A DNA stretch of 64,000 nt, taken from NCBI RefSeq assembly GCF_002117105.1, contig NZ_CP019343.1:3782001-3846000 (forward strand), read 5' to 3'. Below, piece by piece: positions 43,164 to 52,479 of the stretch. Position 1 is the stretch's first letter. Every line of letters begins with the position of its first letter. This DNA is from Oceanicoccus sagamiensis (GTDB taxonomy: Bacteria; Pseudomonadota; Gammaproteobacteria; Pseudomonadales; Dasaniaceae). Both the position numbers and the translations under genes were made by a program. The notes below the pieces were generated by a model, which worked only from the letters and a program-made list of their open reading frames with translations, searched no databases and had not been told where the DNA came from.

Positions 43164-43535
43164 TGTTATGCCTTTATCATTATCGGTTGAACGGGCTCTT
43201 GTCGAGTTTTGCTCGGTGTTGAGCGGCTAGGCTATTGATATAACCTGGCTGGAGCGGGGTCAATCATCGCTTATGGCTAGTTTGATCTGACGCAATAACT
43301 GCACGACGTAAATAACGAATGGATCAAATTTGGCAGCAATGGCTAACCTGGAAGGCACTGCCTGAAAGCTGGCTCACTACTGCCCCGTACTGGTCTAATC
43401 AAGCGCGGTAACAGGCTTGCGCAAGCCTGTTTGACGTAGTAATGTCTCGGTTTTAGCCGTATTAATAACAATGAGGCTACTTAGCTGCACATGGTGGTGC
43501 AGCAGCTAAGCAGCTACAAACCTGGGATTTATATT
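43164..43535. other. Intergenic region with a 30-codon Trp-rich ORF and a palindrome
   Basis: No normal-sized gene. An ATG-to-TAA frame at 43319-43411 would encode a 30-residue peptide with five Trp, including MDQIWQQWLTWKALPE, without a convincing ribosome binding site. Its stop overlaps a perfect 22 bp palindrome at 43410-43431 (arms AACAGGCTTGC and GCAAGCCTGTT) that could be a terminator without a T run or a protein-binding site. The promoter of the DUF481 gene should also lie here. Confidence 0.35.
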
Positions 43536-44573
43536 ATGGGTCGTCTGTTTTCTGCTTTTACCCTTGTTAGCTTATTCGCTCTGTTTGCTTCATCAAGCCT
43601 GCTGGCCTCTGATGAGGTTCGCTTAACCAATGGCGGTAAATTGGTAGGTAAATTAATAGAAGCCGAAGATGGTGCATTGTTATTCGATGTTGAATTTGTC
43701 GGTCAGGTCAAAATCGATATTAGCGGGGTGGAATCCATTTCCACCGATAACACCGTGACCATCCTGCGTCAAAATGGCAAGGTACTTAAAAATAAGAAAA
43801 TGTTTGTCCGTGATGATCAAATGCTATTGGTCGATGCGGATGATGCCGAAGCCCCTGTTCGCTATAGCCTCGATAATATTAAAATGATTAACCCGGAACC
43901 TTGGCAAATAGGCGACGGTTATAAATGGTTTGGTACGGTCAGTGCCGCCTTTTTGATTGAGCGGGGTAATACCAATTCTGATGAAAATGATATCGCCATA
44001 CGTTCTATTTGGAGAAGCCTGGAAGACCGTTATACTTTCCTGGGTGAAAATGAGCGCGATAAATCCGATGCCAAGTTAACCAAAGATAATACCAAGCTGA
44101 CGTTTAAGTATGATTATTTTCTGGAAGATATTGATGATTATATGGGTGGCTTGCTTCAGGTTGAAGATGATAATTTTGCTGACCTACGCCTTAGAACTAT
44201 TGTCGGCCCTTATCTGGGGCGCCAATTTTTTGAGACTAGCTTGCTCAATTTGCAGGCTGAAATAGGTCCGGTTTATGTGAAAGAAGAATTTTATGTGGCC
44301 CCTGATAATGAATATCCCGGCGGCCGCTGGGATATTTATGCCACCAGTGATATTGCCGGTGGTAGCAGTACTGCCTATTTAAGGCATGATGGTCTGGTCG
44401 ATTTTACTGAAAAAAGTGATTTAATTCTGAATACAACCATTGGTATTTCTACGCCACTCTATGGCGGTCTCGAAGGTTCTGCGGAAATCGTATTTGAGTA
44501 TGACGGTGGTGCGGTAGAGGGGGTTAATAAAACCGATGAAACCTATAACTTCCGACTGGGTTATAGCTGGTAA
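43536..44573 (+). CDS. DUF481 outer-membrane protein
   Basis: About 345 residues from the ATG at 43536, chosen because SD GGGA lies about 9 nt upstream and a signal peptide (FSAFTLVSLFALFASSSLLA) then begins directly. An upstream frame start 15 codons earlier has neither. The mature N-terminus DEVRLTNGGKLVGKLI is a small SH3/LSm-like repeat often found before DUF481. The DUF481 barrel follows from about 140 (GTVSAAFLIERGNTNSDEND) and ends in YNFRLGYSW. It is probably a salt-induced or envelope-stress-linked beta-barrel of unknown transport function. Confidence 0.87.
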   Translation: MGRLFSAFTLVSLFALFASSSLLASDEVRLTNGGKLVGKLIEAEDGALLFDVEFVGQVKIDISGVESISTDNTVTILRQNGKVLKNKKMFVRDDQMLLVDADDAEAPVRYSLDNIKMINPEPWQIGDGYKWFGTVSAAFLIERGNTNSDENDIAIRSIWRSLEDRYTFLGENERDKSDAKLTKDNTKLTFKYDYFLEDIDDYMGGLLQVEDDNFADLRLRTIVGPYLGRQFFETSLLNLQAEIGPVYVKEEFYVAPDNEYPGGRWDIYATSDIAGGSSTAYLRHDGLVDFTEKSDLILNTTIGISTPLYGGLEGSAEIVFEYDGGAVEGVNKTDETYNFRLGYSW

Positions 44574-44618
44574 GGGTTGTTGCTTAGCGTATTAGTTATA
44601 AGCGCTTAAGGGGGGTCA

Positions 44619-44867
44619 ATGAATATCCTGCTAGGTGGTTTACCGGATAATACACAGGAGAAAGAGCTTCGGGACACCCTTGAGCAAATTGGCTGCCCGC
44701 TGATCAAGCTGACGCTGATTACGTCGGTCTACCATAATCGTGTTACTGCTGTAGTGGAATTAAAGACGGATGAACTGGGTTGTAATGCGCTGGTCAAACG
44801 CCTAAATGGCCACTTCTGGCACGGCCAGCGATTAAGGGCTGCAAGGCCATTATTTGGTAATAAATAG
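44619..44867 (+). CDS. Small RNA-recognition-motif (RRM) protein
   Basis: An 82-residue protein with RRM fold features: ILLGGLPDNTQEKELRDTLEQIG as beta1-alpha1, VTAVVELKTDELGCNALVKRLNGHFWHGQRLRAARPL as beta2-beta4 with the RNP1-like region replaced by AVVEL. The aromatic residues of canonical RNP1 and RNP2 are largely absent, so RNA binding may be weak. It lies 45 bp after the DUF481 gene on the same strand. Small bacterial RRM proteins of this type may act in RNA handling. Confidence 0.72.
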   Translation: MNILLGGLPDNTQEKELRDTLEQIGCPLIKLTLITSVYHNRVTAVVELKTDELGCNALVKRLNGHFWHGQRLRAARPLFGNK

Positions 44868-44895
44868 GCCTAAGCAGACCACCAAAATCTTACTG

Positions 44896-44964
44896 GTAGG
44901 GTGGATTACAATCCACCAATTCTATGCATGAATTGTGTGAAAGGTGGATTATAATCCACCCTAC
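44896..44964. repeat. Palindromic REP/MITE-like element, copy C
   Basis: Outer arms GTAGGGTGGATTACAATCC and GGATTATAATCCACCCTAC, the inner palindromes as in copies A and B, middle of about 31 bp. It separates the rightward RRM gene from the leftward DUF2855 gene. Confidence 0.85.
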
Positions 44965-45005
44965 GACTGAGTACACAGTGCAGCTCGTTCCCTGCCAAAA
45001 AGTTA

Positions 45006-46298
45006 TCAGACAACGCTATTAGTATCTAACGACAAGATAACAGCCTCGTTTGGAGGAACTTCCCCGTTAACAATTCTTAGGTAGGCAGCTTCTATCTCAG
45101 CGATCTCTTCAGATTTTGCTACCTTAATCCAGTGATTATCAATCGCCGCATCAACAAAACGGGTCAAAGCGATATCGGATTTTTTCTCCATATCGTCCTT
45201 CCCCCATCTCGCCAATAATTCATCAATCACTGTTGGGGCAAAAAACATCTCAAGTGGGGGATTAAACGTTTTAGCGGCCCATTTTTGAACCGGCTTGGGA
45301 GCCATCATATCAATCATCATTTTTAATATGCCTGAAGGACCAAAGGCGGTAAAGGTTGATGCCTTGGCATTGGAGTGAGTGCCGCCCACTGCCAAGGTTT
45401 TAATCAGGCTCTGTTTAATGCGCTTGTAGATAACGGCATCACCAGCAATATCTACCAGTACTGGTGTTAGGGCTTGATCATTGGGGATATCGTCTTCATA
45501 GCTCAGCACAATATCGTAGAGCCCGGTGTTTTTAACAAAATCAGCATTGGACTTGGCGGTATAGCCGATAACCGCTTGCAGGGCTCCCGTTTTGCGATCA
45601 TCCTGAAGTAATAGGGCAGTGGCCAGGGAAAACTTGGAAGACGCTGAGGTTAGTACAACACTATTGGCCTGATAAAAGTCATTCATTTTTAACAGCTCAT
45701 ACAGCATAAAGCCACTTAAGGCGCTGGGTGCTGCAGTCATGGCCAGATCAGACTTATCGCCAGTGCCTTTGATAGGGGAGTTTGAATCGTCTTTCAGCTG
45801 CACAAAACCGTTATAAGCTTGATTCAGTTTGTCACGTTTTCCGCCATAGGCGGTAAAGCCATCGGCGCTGCGTTTGGCTTTCATTTGTACGACATTGCTA
45901 ATATGCAAGAAACCACGGAAGCGTTCACCCACTGAAAACTCCGGGTTGGCAGATTCGATAATCGTAGCAACGCCCCATGCGGGCATATTGGCCAGATGCT
46001 TATACTGATCATTTAAGGGATATACAGAAAAGAACTTTAGAAAAGGGGCGTTGCCCATCTGTAAATAAAAGTGGTTATTGGCGCTTAGCCCCACTTTGTC
46101 GACACTAAGGCGTATCTCGTTGTCTGCGAGGGCGGGTAATTCATCTGTTAGCAGCGTGGTCTTTTCCAGGTTTTTACGATCGGTTGCTAGCATCACTCGT
46201 TTAATAGGCTGGCCCAAGGCTAAGTCCTCATTGTTATTAGATTTAATCGTAGCTCTTTGTACGGTCTGACGCTGTATTTCGATCATAAGATACAGCAT
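45006..46298 (-). CDS. DUF2855 family protein
   Basis: A 430-residue protein with DUF2855 features: LSVDKVGLSANNHFYLQMGNAPFLKFFSVYP (in segments), AYGGKRDKLNQAY, the LTSASSKFSLATALLL block resembling a nucleotide-binding MDR-like core, and AVGGTHSNAKAS. The family is a distant relative of medium-chain dehydrogenases without recognised zinc ligands, and its function is not established. The first ATG is preceded by another possible start four codons later. It is monocistronic. It is close to a divergent cupin gene. Confidence 0.85.
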   Translation of the reverse strand: MLYLMIEIQRQTVQRATIKSNNNEDLALGQPIKRVMLATDRKNLEKTTLLTDELPALADNEIRLSVDKVGLSANNHFYLQMGNAPFLKFFSVYPLNDQYKHLANMPAWGVATIIESANPEFSVGERFRGFLHISNVVQMKAKRSADGFTAYGGKRDKLNQAYNGFVQLKDDSNSPIKGTGDKSDLAMTAAPSALSGFMLYELLKMNDFYQANSVVLTSASSKFSLATALLLQDDRKTGALQAVIGYTAKSNADFVKNTGLYDIVLSYEDDIPNDQALTPVLVDIAGDAVIYKRIKQSLIKTLAVGGTHSNAKASTFTAFGPSGILKMMIDMMAPKPVQKWAAKTFNPPLEMFFAPTVIDELLARWGKDDMEKKSDIALTRFVDAAIDNHWIKVAKSEEIAEIEAAYLRIVNGEVPPNEAVILSLDTNSVV

Positions 46299-46494
46299 TA
46301 TTGTGCTGCTGTTTTAATGGCTATAGTTAGTAATGATTATCAGCATAGCGTCAAATTTACCGCAATCTTGATGCTGCTGAAAGGGCAGTTTCGGCCTGTT
46401 CTCAGATACTGCCGTATAGGTTAAGAGGTTTTACCTAACAAGGGCGTCTAGTCTGAAGAAAACCCTTATTTATTATTTCACCCAGGAGCGTTAA

Positions 46495-46839
46495 ATGCCT
46501 ACTATATCTGTTCAAAAAGCCCCCCTTCAGCTAAGCAACCTCGAGCCCTGCGAGAGCTTTGGCGAACCCATCGGTGACTTACCTCTACAAAGCGATGCCT
46601 GTTTTTATGATCAGGATGGTGTATTTATGGGTACTTGGGAATGTGAGCCCGGTAAATTACAGCTCAATCTTGCCGTTACAGAATTTTGTCACCTAATAAA
46701 AGGCCATTGGAAGCTGACCGATGAGAACGGTAATGTCACTGAGCTTAAGGCGGGGGACAGCTTTTGTTTTCCAAAGGGTTGGGTGGGTGTTAGTGAGGTC
46801 GTTGAAACCGTGCGTAAAGTTTATACCATGCTGGAGTAA
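46495..46839 (+). CDS. Cupin-domain protein (DUF861/EutQ-like)
   Basis: A 114-residue single-domain cupin. The first cupin motif is around FCHLIKGHWKLTDENGN and the second around DSFCFPKGWVG. The usual two-His-one-Glu metal set is incomplete, as in many DUF861 proteins. SD AGGAG lies 6 nt before the ATG. It may bind a small ligand or stabilise a partner. No adjacent gene on the same strand is close enough to infer an operon. Confidence 0.85.
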   Translation: MPTISVQKAPLQLSNLEPCESFGEPIGDLPLQSDACFYDQDGVFMGTWECEPGKLQLNLAVTEFCHLIKGHWKLTDENGNVTELKAGDSFCFPKGWVGVSEVVETVRKVYTMLE

Positions 46840-46997
46840 AGGGACTGCTAGTTAAACAGGGGTTTACAGCTATTTTTTCTAGACCTTTTACAGTGACAGT
46901 AAAAGTGTCATGGAGCACTGTAGTAGGGCCAAGCTACTTGTAAGGCAGGGTTGCTGATACCCTGTGTGCACATATTAGAACTATCAAGGTTGTTGTT

Positions 46998-48002
46998 ATG
47001 AAATGTATTGATAAAGCCCAGGCAGGGCTATTACTTATAGTTTCTCTCTTATTTCAGCATAGCGCTACTAGCCAGATGACGGCTGGGGCAGAGTATCAGG
47101 TATCAGTTCAGAGAGGGATTGTGTATGGCCAGGGTCTGGTTATTAAAGAGAATAAAAAGGTAAACCGAGAGCTTTGGTTGGATGCATACCTGCCGGATAA
47201 ACCGCAGAGCGGGCCATTAGCTGCTGTTATCTACACCCATGGCGGGTCTTTCCATATAGGTTCTCCAAGAACAGCATTCACCGTTGATGGAGCCATTACA
47301 GACTCACCCGAAGACTATTGCCGACTTTTTGCCAGTCTCGGCTATGCCTGTTTTGCCATTCAGTACAGGCTTGGCTCAGAAGAGCCCATCGCATCAGGTA
47401 AAGGTTATTCTGAAGAGGTGGTAAATAGGGAAAGTATCAAACTGATGATGGATAGGGTCGCTATCATTCGCTCCAATCTTAATCTTCGCCCATTAGATAT
47501 TAACAGTGAACAAGATAAAGCATTAATTGCTGATACGGTGCTATCGGCTGCAGAGGACCTTAAAAAGGCATTAGATTACATCACAGACAATGCCAAAAGC
47601 TTTAATGTAGATACAAAAAAAATTGTATTAGGAGGCTTTTCAGCAGGGGCTGTAACATCTCTTAATGTGGCTCACGGATTAAATGCTCCGGTTGCCGGTG
47701 TGTTTATGCTGAGCGCTGCACCGATAGGGTTTGATATTTTCAAAACAGTTTCAACAACCTCCAATAGCTCTCCTGCGTTATTATTTACTGGCCAATATGA
47801 TCTTGCTGGTGCCATTACCAGTTTTGAAGGCTTGATTACTCACTATAGCAATGCGGGGCTGGATTTCAGCTATGCCTGGGTACCAGCCTTCGGTCATTTT
47901 TACCCATCGGGTGCTGTCAGCCTTGGTGGCGATGGTACCAGGCTATCGGTACGTGAAAGAGTGACCCAATTCGTTGCTAGAGTGACTACGGTTGCAGATT
48001 AA
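46998..48002 (+). CDS. Exported alpha/beta hydrolase (esterase)
   Basis: A 334-residue secreted esterase with a signal peptide (AGLLLIVSLLFQHSATS). The oxyanion motif HGGSFH follows strand VIYTHGG. The nucleophile elbow is GGFSAGAV. The acid is likely Asp in FTGQYDLAGA and the base His in PAFGHFYPSG. The arrangement matches carboxylesterase/lipase family alpha-beta hydrolases. It is alone on its strand here; its substrate is unknown. Confidence 0.88.
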   Translation: MKCIDKAQAGLLLIVSLLFQHSATSQMTAGAEYQVSVQRGIVYGQGLVIKENKKVNRELWLDAYLPDKPQSGPLAAVIYTHGGSFHIGSPRTAFTVDGAITDSPEDYCRLFASLGYACFAIQYRLGSEEPIASGKGYSEEVVNRESIKLMMDRVAIIRSNLNLRPLDINSEQDKALIADTVLSAAEDLKKALDYITDNAKSFNVDTKKIVLGGFSAGAVTSLNVAHGLNAPVAGVFMLSAAPIGFDIFKTVSTTSNSSPALLFTGQYDLAGAITSFEGLITHYSNAGLDFSYAWVPAFGHFYPSGAVSLGGDGTRLSVRERVTQFVARVTTVAD

Positions 48003-48737
48003 TATGAGCCTCTACATTCCGTTTGTATGGTTGGCTCAGGCTGAATTTCTCGATATATACCCATAAGTCTGGATGGCTAGCAGCAGCAAATCAAGGACTT
48101 GGCTACTGCCAGTTATCCATTCTCTAGATCGATATAGCCCAAAACTCCGGTTTGGCTGGTTCCAGATAACCCATCCCCCCAGATTGATTACATAACATGC
48201 TGCCTTAGATAATGGACGTTCAAGCTAAAAACCTCGCTCTCTAACTTCAATATTCCACAGCAAACAAGCAATATCTTGTCCGGTGTAATTTGACCGGACT
48301 TATTGGACCGAATAAACACTGGAAACACTCCCTCCAAGTCCTTCCAAACAATAAATACCCGGTTCAGAATAACAGCGGGTAGAAGCTCGTCCAGAGATAT
48401 CTGATTACGCTCTTCCAGTACAATCAATAGCTCTAACTTATTATTATTAAAGAATATTTAAGGTCCGAACCACTACGCCCCTTATCGTTTCCAATGTATC
48501 TTTGGCAGAAATAGATTAGCCCTCAAACTCAGCTAAGCAAAAAATTTTTACAATTCCTGGTCCGAGCAGATTTGCACGGACGCCTGCCAGCATAAATACC
48601 ACTAGATTAGTCTCATTGCTTCCCGTTGACATTAGGACTATCGCAACTATGTATCCAATAATAAAAATAGCAACTGACGCTAGCTGTTGCAGTTGGCCAG
48701 CTTTTTCCCAGATCTCGGCAATGGGAGTGTGGCGGCG
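48003..48737. other. Intergenic region, no convincing gene
   Basis: About 735 bp. A 79-codon leftward frame at 48188-48427 starts only with TTG, has no recognisable family and is probably not a gene. Several short repeated fragments (CCAGTTATCCATTC- and CCAGATAACCCATC-like) suggest decayed sequence. The promoter for the DUF1214/DUF1254 operon lies somewhere before 48738. Confidence 0.3.
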
Positions 48738-49370
48738 ATGACACTTCAGACAAACACCCTTAACTCCAAGCTACGGCTAGTACGCTGGCCGCTGGCTGTG
48801 CTCCTTGTCTTGGCAATCTCTGTACTTGCTTTAGTGCTTACCATCAGGCAAGGGCTCGGTGAGTCCTTCATACGAAATGGCAACTGGTATACCAGTGAAA
48901 GTATTGGTTCCGCGGATGCTAGTGCCACGGTTAGGGCGGTCGTTGCCATAGCCGGATTGCTGGCATCTACTCGTGAAGACTCTATGTACTACACCGTCAA
49001 ATCGGTGGATGGAGAACCCTTACGATTAGACTGTCGTTACCGCATAGAAGGAGATGATTACAACGCTGATTGGTGGAGCATTACCGCCTATGGGTGGGAC
49101 TATTTTTTGATACCCAACCAGCAAAAGCGTTATTCCTTCAATAACGAGAATGTCGTCCGTAATGAGGATGGTAGCTGGGTTATACAGGTCAGTGCCAGCA
49201 AAGAGGAAGGTAACTGGTTGCCCGTTGGACCTTCTGGAACCCCGATTTCGAGCAAGTCGACTGATAACGACTTTGACCTGTTATTTCGACTTTATACACC
49301 AGGGGACGCCTACCTGCAAAACCCTGAAACAGCACCGTTACCGATAGTTACTCTGGAGGGTTGCTCATGA
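48738..49370 (+). CDS. DUF1214-domain protein with N-terminal membrane anchor
   Basis: About 210 residues from the ATG at 48738 (a TTG 51 bp upstream in frame is less likely). A single transmembrane helix (about residues 15-35, WPLAVLLVLAISVLALVL) leads to a periplasmic DUF1214 domain with the family's WLPVGPSG and FDLLFRLYTPGD features. Its partner DUF1254 is the next gene, with overlapping ATGA. In many genomes the two domains are fused into one protein of about 350-450 residues, so here they are split. They are often linked to outer-membrane uptake loci, but their activity is unclear. Confidence 0.85.
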   Translation: MTLQTNTLNSKLRLVRWPLAVLLVLAISVLALVLTIRQGLGESFIRNGNWYTSESIGSADASATVRAVVAIAGLLASTREDSMYYTVKSVDGEPLRLDCRYRIEGDDYNADWWSITAYGWDYFLIPNQQKRYSFNNENVVRNEDGSWVIQVSASKEEGNWLPVGPSGTPISSKSTDNDFDLLFRLYTPGDAYLQNPETAPLPIVTLEGCS

Positions 49371-49918
49371 GCTGGTTACGCTGGATAGCCTTTATTTTAA
49401 TCTGTGGCTGGTTGGGGCAGTACCCTCTGGCCATGCTGGTCCCACACTTGGTGATGGAGCGCTTATACAGCAAGATCGAAGAACGTATAAGCCCAAATAA
49501 GCTGAACGTAAATCCACGACCTGATGAAACCTCCCGTTGGGTGGTGCGTCCAAGTCCAGACCTTCTGTATGCCAGTTGCTTGTACAACCTGGAGCAGGGC
49601 TCGGTGGTCATTACCGCCCCGGTAACTGATCGTTATTGGTCCATGCAGTTTTACCAAATGAATACCGATAACTTCGCCGGTATCACTAACCAGCGTGATG
49701 AGCATGTTCGTATTGGCACCCAAGTTGAGGTAACCCTGATTGGACCCGAGGCCGACCCTGAGCAATATTCTGGTGAAGTCATTCAATCCCCAACGGCCAG
49801 AGGCATGATGTTAATACGTGCCTCAGGAATAGGTGATGACACAGAGGCAAAGGCGGCTCTGGAGCTGAGCCGTTGCAGTCCTGGCAAAGATAACCAGCAA
49901 GCTGCACGAAACACTTAA
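49367..49918 (+). CDS. DUF1254-domain protein
   Basis: About 183 residues from the ATG at 49367, which overlaps the TGA of the preceding gene (ATGA), so translation is coupled. A membrane helix (about residues 3-22) is followed by the DUF1254 domain: PSPDLLYASCLYNLEQGSVVI, WSMQFYQMNTDNFAGITNQ. It pairs with the DUF1214 protein. The upstream SD GGAGGG precedes the overlap, and the TTG six bases upstream is an unlikely alternative. Confidence 0.87.
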   Translation: MSWLRWIAFILICGWLGQYPLAMLVPHLVMERLYSKIEERISPNKLNVNPRPDETSRWVVRPSPDLLYASCLYNLEQGSVVITAPVTDRYWSMQFYQMNTDNFAGITNQRDEHVRIGTQVEVTLIGPEADPEQYSGEVIQSPTARGMMLIRASGIGDDTEAKAALELSRCSPGKDNQQAARNT

Positions 49919-49980
49919 GTAAAATTACAAACAAAAATACAAATAAAAACATTAAGATAAACATAATAAGGGGAGTCTTT

Positions 49981-52398
49981 ATGCTTGATAAGCAGAATAT
50001 TTTTAAACAAACGGTTCTGGCTGCTGCTATTGCAGGTATTAGCCTTACTTGTGCTACTGGTGCCAATGCAGAGAGTGGCAAACTCGAAGAGATTGTCGTT
50101 ACAGCGCAAAAGCGTACCGAGAGCCTGCAGGACGTACCCATCTCAATAGCCACCATGAGTGGTGAAAAAATTGATGACAGGGGCCTCACTTCGCTGCAGG
50201 AATTGACTCAGTATATGCCCAATGTGATCGTCAATGCTGGCTCCGGTACTCCGAACCTGTTTATCCGCGGCATTGGTTCCGGCACCAACCAGGGCTTTGA
50301 ACAGTCTGTGGGTATGTATATCGATGGTGTTTACGCAGGACGTGGGCCGCTTGCCGCGATACCAACTACCATGGACCTTGAAAGGGTAGAGGTACTCAAA
50401 GGTCCCCAGGGAATTTTGTTTGGCAAGAATACGATTGCGGGAGCCATCAATATTACTAGCGCCAAGCCTACGGACGAGTTCGAGGGTATGGTTGAGGCTC
50501 TGTATGAGCCAGAGTATGGGTCACAGCAATATAATCTGGTGTTATCCGGGCCGTTGACCAATGATCTGTCCGGTCGTCTGGCGGTGCGCCATGATGCTAC
50601 TGAAGATGGCTGGTGGGAAAATGTCACCACCGGTAATGAAGGCCCAGATCGTGAAAATTGGTATGCTCGCGGCAGCCTGAAATGGGTAGCTAGTGATACC
50701 GTGCTAGTGAATGCGAAATATGAATATGGCGATTTCGAGAGCGAAGATTCTGCCACTGTGGTGTACCAGTCAGACTTTGTTGGACAGGAGAATATTTTTG
50801 GCGGCGTACCGATTCCGGTAGTCTCAGACAGAGATAAAGGCGCCGGTGATGCCGGAACCAGCAAAACAACGGATACAGAAGTGTTTGCGCTGACCGTCGA
50901 TTGGGAGCTGGATTTTGCCACCCTTACTTCGATCTCGGCCTACTCGGCTTACGAGTTGTTTTCGACTGGCGATACCGATATTACAGCCACGCCAGCGCTG
51001 CACCGTACACGTTGGGAAGATTATGAATCCTATAGTCAAGAACTGCGTCTGGTTTCCCCCGGTGGAGAAACTATCGACTGGATTGCTGGAGCCTATTACC
51101 AAAGCAATGAGCTGGATATCAGTCGCCAAATTTATGCTCTGGATTTTTTGGAGTCAGGTCCTTTGAGTACCAGTGCGCTGTATTTACCCGACGAAAGTGC
51201 GCCAACCGTGCCTACGCTTTTCGATCAGGAAAGTGAAAGTTGGGCCATCTTCGCCCAGGGTACCTGGAATGTCTCTGACACTCTTCGCGTGACGCTGGGT
51301 CTGCGCTATAACGAAGAGTCCAAGGATTTGGATAAGGTCTCTGACTCCGAGGGCTTGCTGGTTAGGAGCGCTACCGGTTTCCCGGTTTACTCCAACCCTG
51401 CCAATTCTGAGTCAATTGCTGATCTACGGTCACACAGCTTTACCGGCCTGAGTCGTGATGAAGATAAAGTGACTTACTCCAGTAATATTCAGTGGGATAT
51501 GACAGATAACGCCATGCTTTACGCCAGTGTCAGCACCGGTTTCAAGGGCGGTGGTTATGACGAAGCCTACAGCAGTCAAGGCTACGAGGTTCGTTTGGTG
51601 AACTTTCTTACCGGTGCAGAACTCGGAGCGACAGTACCGGGTAATGATCCCTCAATACTGGAGTATGAAGACGAAGAGGTACTCGCCTATGAGCTCGGCG
51701 CAAAAATGACGCTGCTGGATGGCGCTGCTGAATTAAACGCCGCAGTATTTCGGATGGAGTACGACAACCTGCAGACCAGCTCTCTGGTTGGCGATACATT
51801 CCGTGTAGGCAATGCGGGCGAGTCGATTAGTCAGGGCGTGGAACTTGATGGCCGTATCTGGTTATCCGATCGTTTGACAGTAGGGGGCGGCGTTGCTTTT
51901 CTTGACGCCTACTATGATGACTTTTCAGGTGCCACCTGTACCACCCCGCAAAATATGGATCCGGCTAACAACCCCGGTTGTTTGCTTGAAGACGGCAGCA
52001 ATATCGTCACGCCGGGGGAGAAAGGCGGACAGAACCTGAAGGACGAGACCCTGGTCTTTGCGCCGGAGTGGAGTGCCAGTTTTTTCGCCACCTATGTGAT
52101 TCCCGTTGGTACTACCATGGAGCTGGTCAATGGCCTGGATATCAACTATAGCGATGAGTATTACTCAGCGCTGGATCTTGATCCAAATACCAAGCACGAC
52201 GCTACCACTATTATCAATGCGCGTATCGCGCTGGCTAGCACCGATGACAGTTGGACGCTGGCTGTGATTGGTAGAAACCTGACCGATGAAGAGACCTACC
52301 TCTGGAAAAGCGATTTGCCCGTCACTAATTCCAACAGTTACTACGGTGTACCGGAAGCACCACGCACTATTTCCATTCAAGGCCGCTACCGCTTCTAA
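49981..52398 (+). CDS. TonB-dependent outer-membrane receptor
   Basis: An 805-residue receptor: signal peptide (LAAAIAGISLTCATGANAES), TonB-box-like EEIVVTAQKRTESLQ, plug domain with RGIGSGTNQGFEQSVG and VLKGPQGILFGKNTIAGAIN, then the barrel ending QGRYRF. SD GGGGAG lies 5 nt upstream. It forms a probable operon with the DUF1214/DUF1254 pair before it and the MFS transporter after it, so substrate import through both membranes can be inferred. It is not close to the receptor at 15321 outside common motifs. Confidence 0.93.
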   Translation: MLDKQNIFKQTVLAAAIAGISLTCATGANAESGKLEEIVVTAQKRTESLQDVPISIATMSGEKIDDRGLTSLQELTQYMPNVIVNAGSGTPNLFIRGIGSGTNQGFEQSVGMYIDGVYAGRGPLAAIPTTMDLERVEVLKGPQGILFGKNTIAGAINITSAKPTDEFEGMVEALYEPEYGSQQYNLVLSGPLTNDLSGRLAVRHDATEDGWWENVTTGNEGPDRENWYARGSLKWVASDTVLVNAKYEYGDFESEDSATVVYQSDFVGQENIFGGVPIPVVSDRDKGAGDAGTSKTTDTEVFALTVDWELDFATLTSISAYSAYELFSTGDTDITATPALHRTRWEDYESYSQELRLVSPGGETIDWIAGAYYQSNELDISRQIYALDFLESGPLSTSALYLPDESAPTVPTLFDQESESWAIFAQGTWNVSDTLRVTLGLRYNEESKDLDKVSDSEGLLVRSATGFPVYSNPANSESIADLRSHSFTGLSRDEDKVTYSSNIQWDMTDNAMLYASVSTGFKGGGYDEAYSSQGYEVRLVNFLTGAELGATVPGNDPSILEYEDEEVLAYELGAKMTLLDGAAELNAAVFRMEYDNLQTSSLVGDTFRVGNAGESISQGVELDGRIWLSDRLTVGGGVAFLDAYYDDFSGATCTTPQNMDPANNPGCLLEDGSNIVTPGEKGGQNLKDETLVFAPEWSASFFATYVIPVGTTMELVNGLDINYSDEYYSALDLDPNTKHDATTIINARIALASTDDSWTLAVIGRNLTDEETYLWKSDLPVTNSNSYYGVPEAPRTISIQGRYRF

Positions 52399-52418
52399 AG
52401 GACTTCCCTCGCGTTAAC

Positions 52419-52458
52419 CTGACCACCGCTGATATATGGACGTATAAGCGGTGGTCAG
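52419..52458. promoter_or_regulatory. Intercistronic hairpin between receptor and MFS genes
   Basis: A perfect 12 bp stem, CTGACCACCGCT and AGCGGTGGTCAG, with a 16 nt loop. There is no T run after either arm, so it is more likely an mRNA-stabilising or partial-termination element than a full terminator. It would lower MFS expression relative to the receptor. Confidence 0.65.
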
Positions 52459-52479
52459 ACTTGGATAAAGAATAATTAT

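Noticed and set aside
46885-46905. CTTTTAC/GTAAAAG hairpin between cupin and esterase genes
   Set aside because: The stem is short and AT-rich; it is not distinguishable from chance.
48188-48427. 79-codon leftward ORF
   Set aside because: It starts only with TTG, lacks a ribosome binding site and family resemblance, and lies in apparently decayed DNA.
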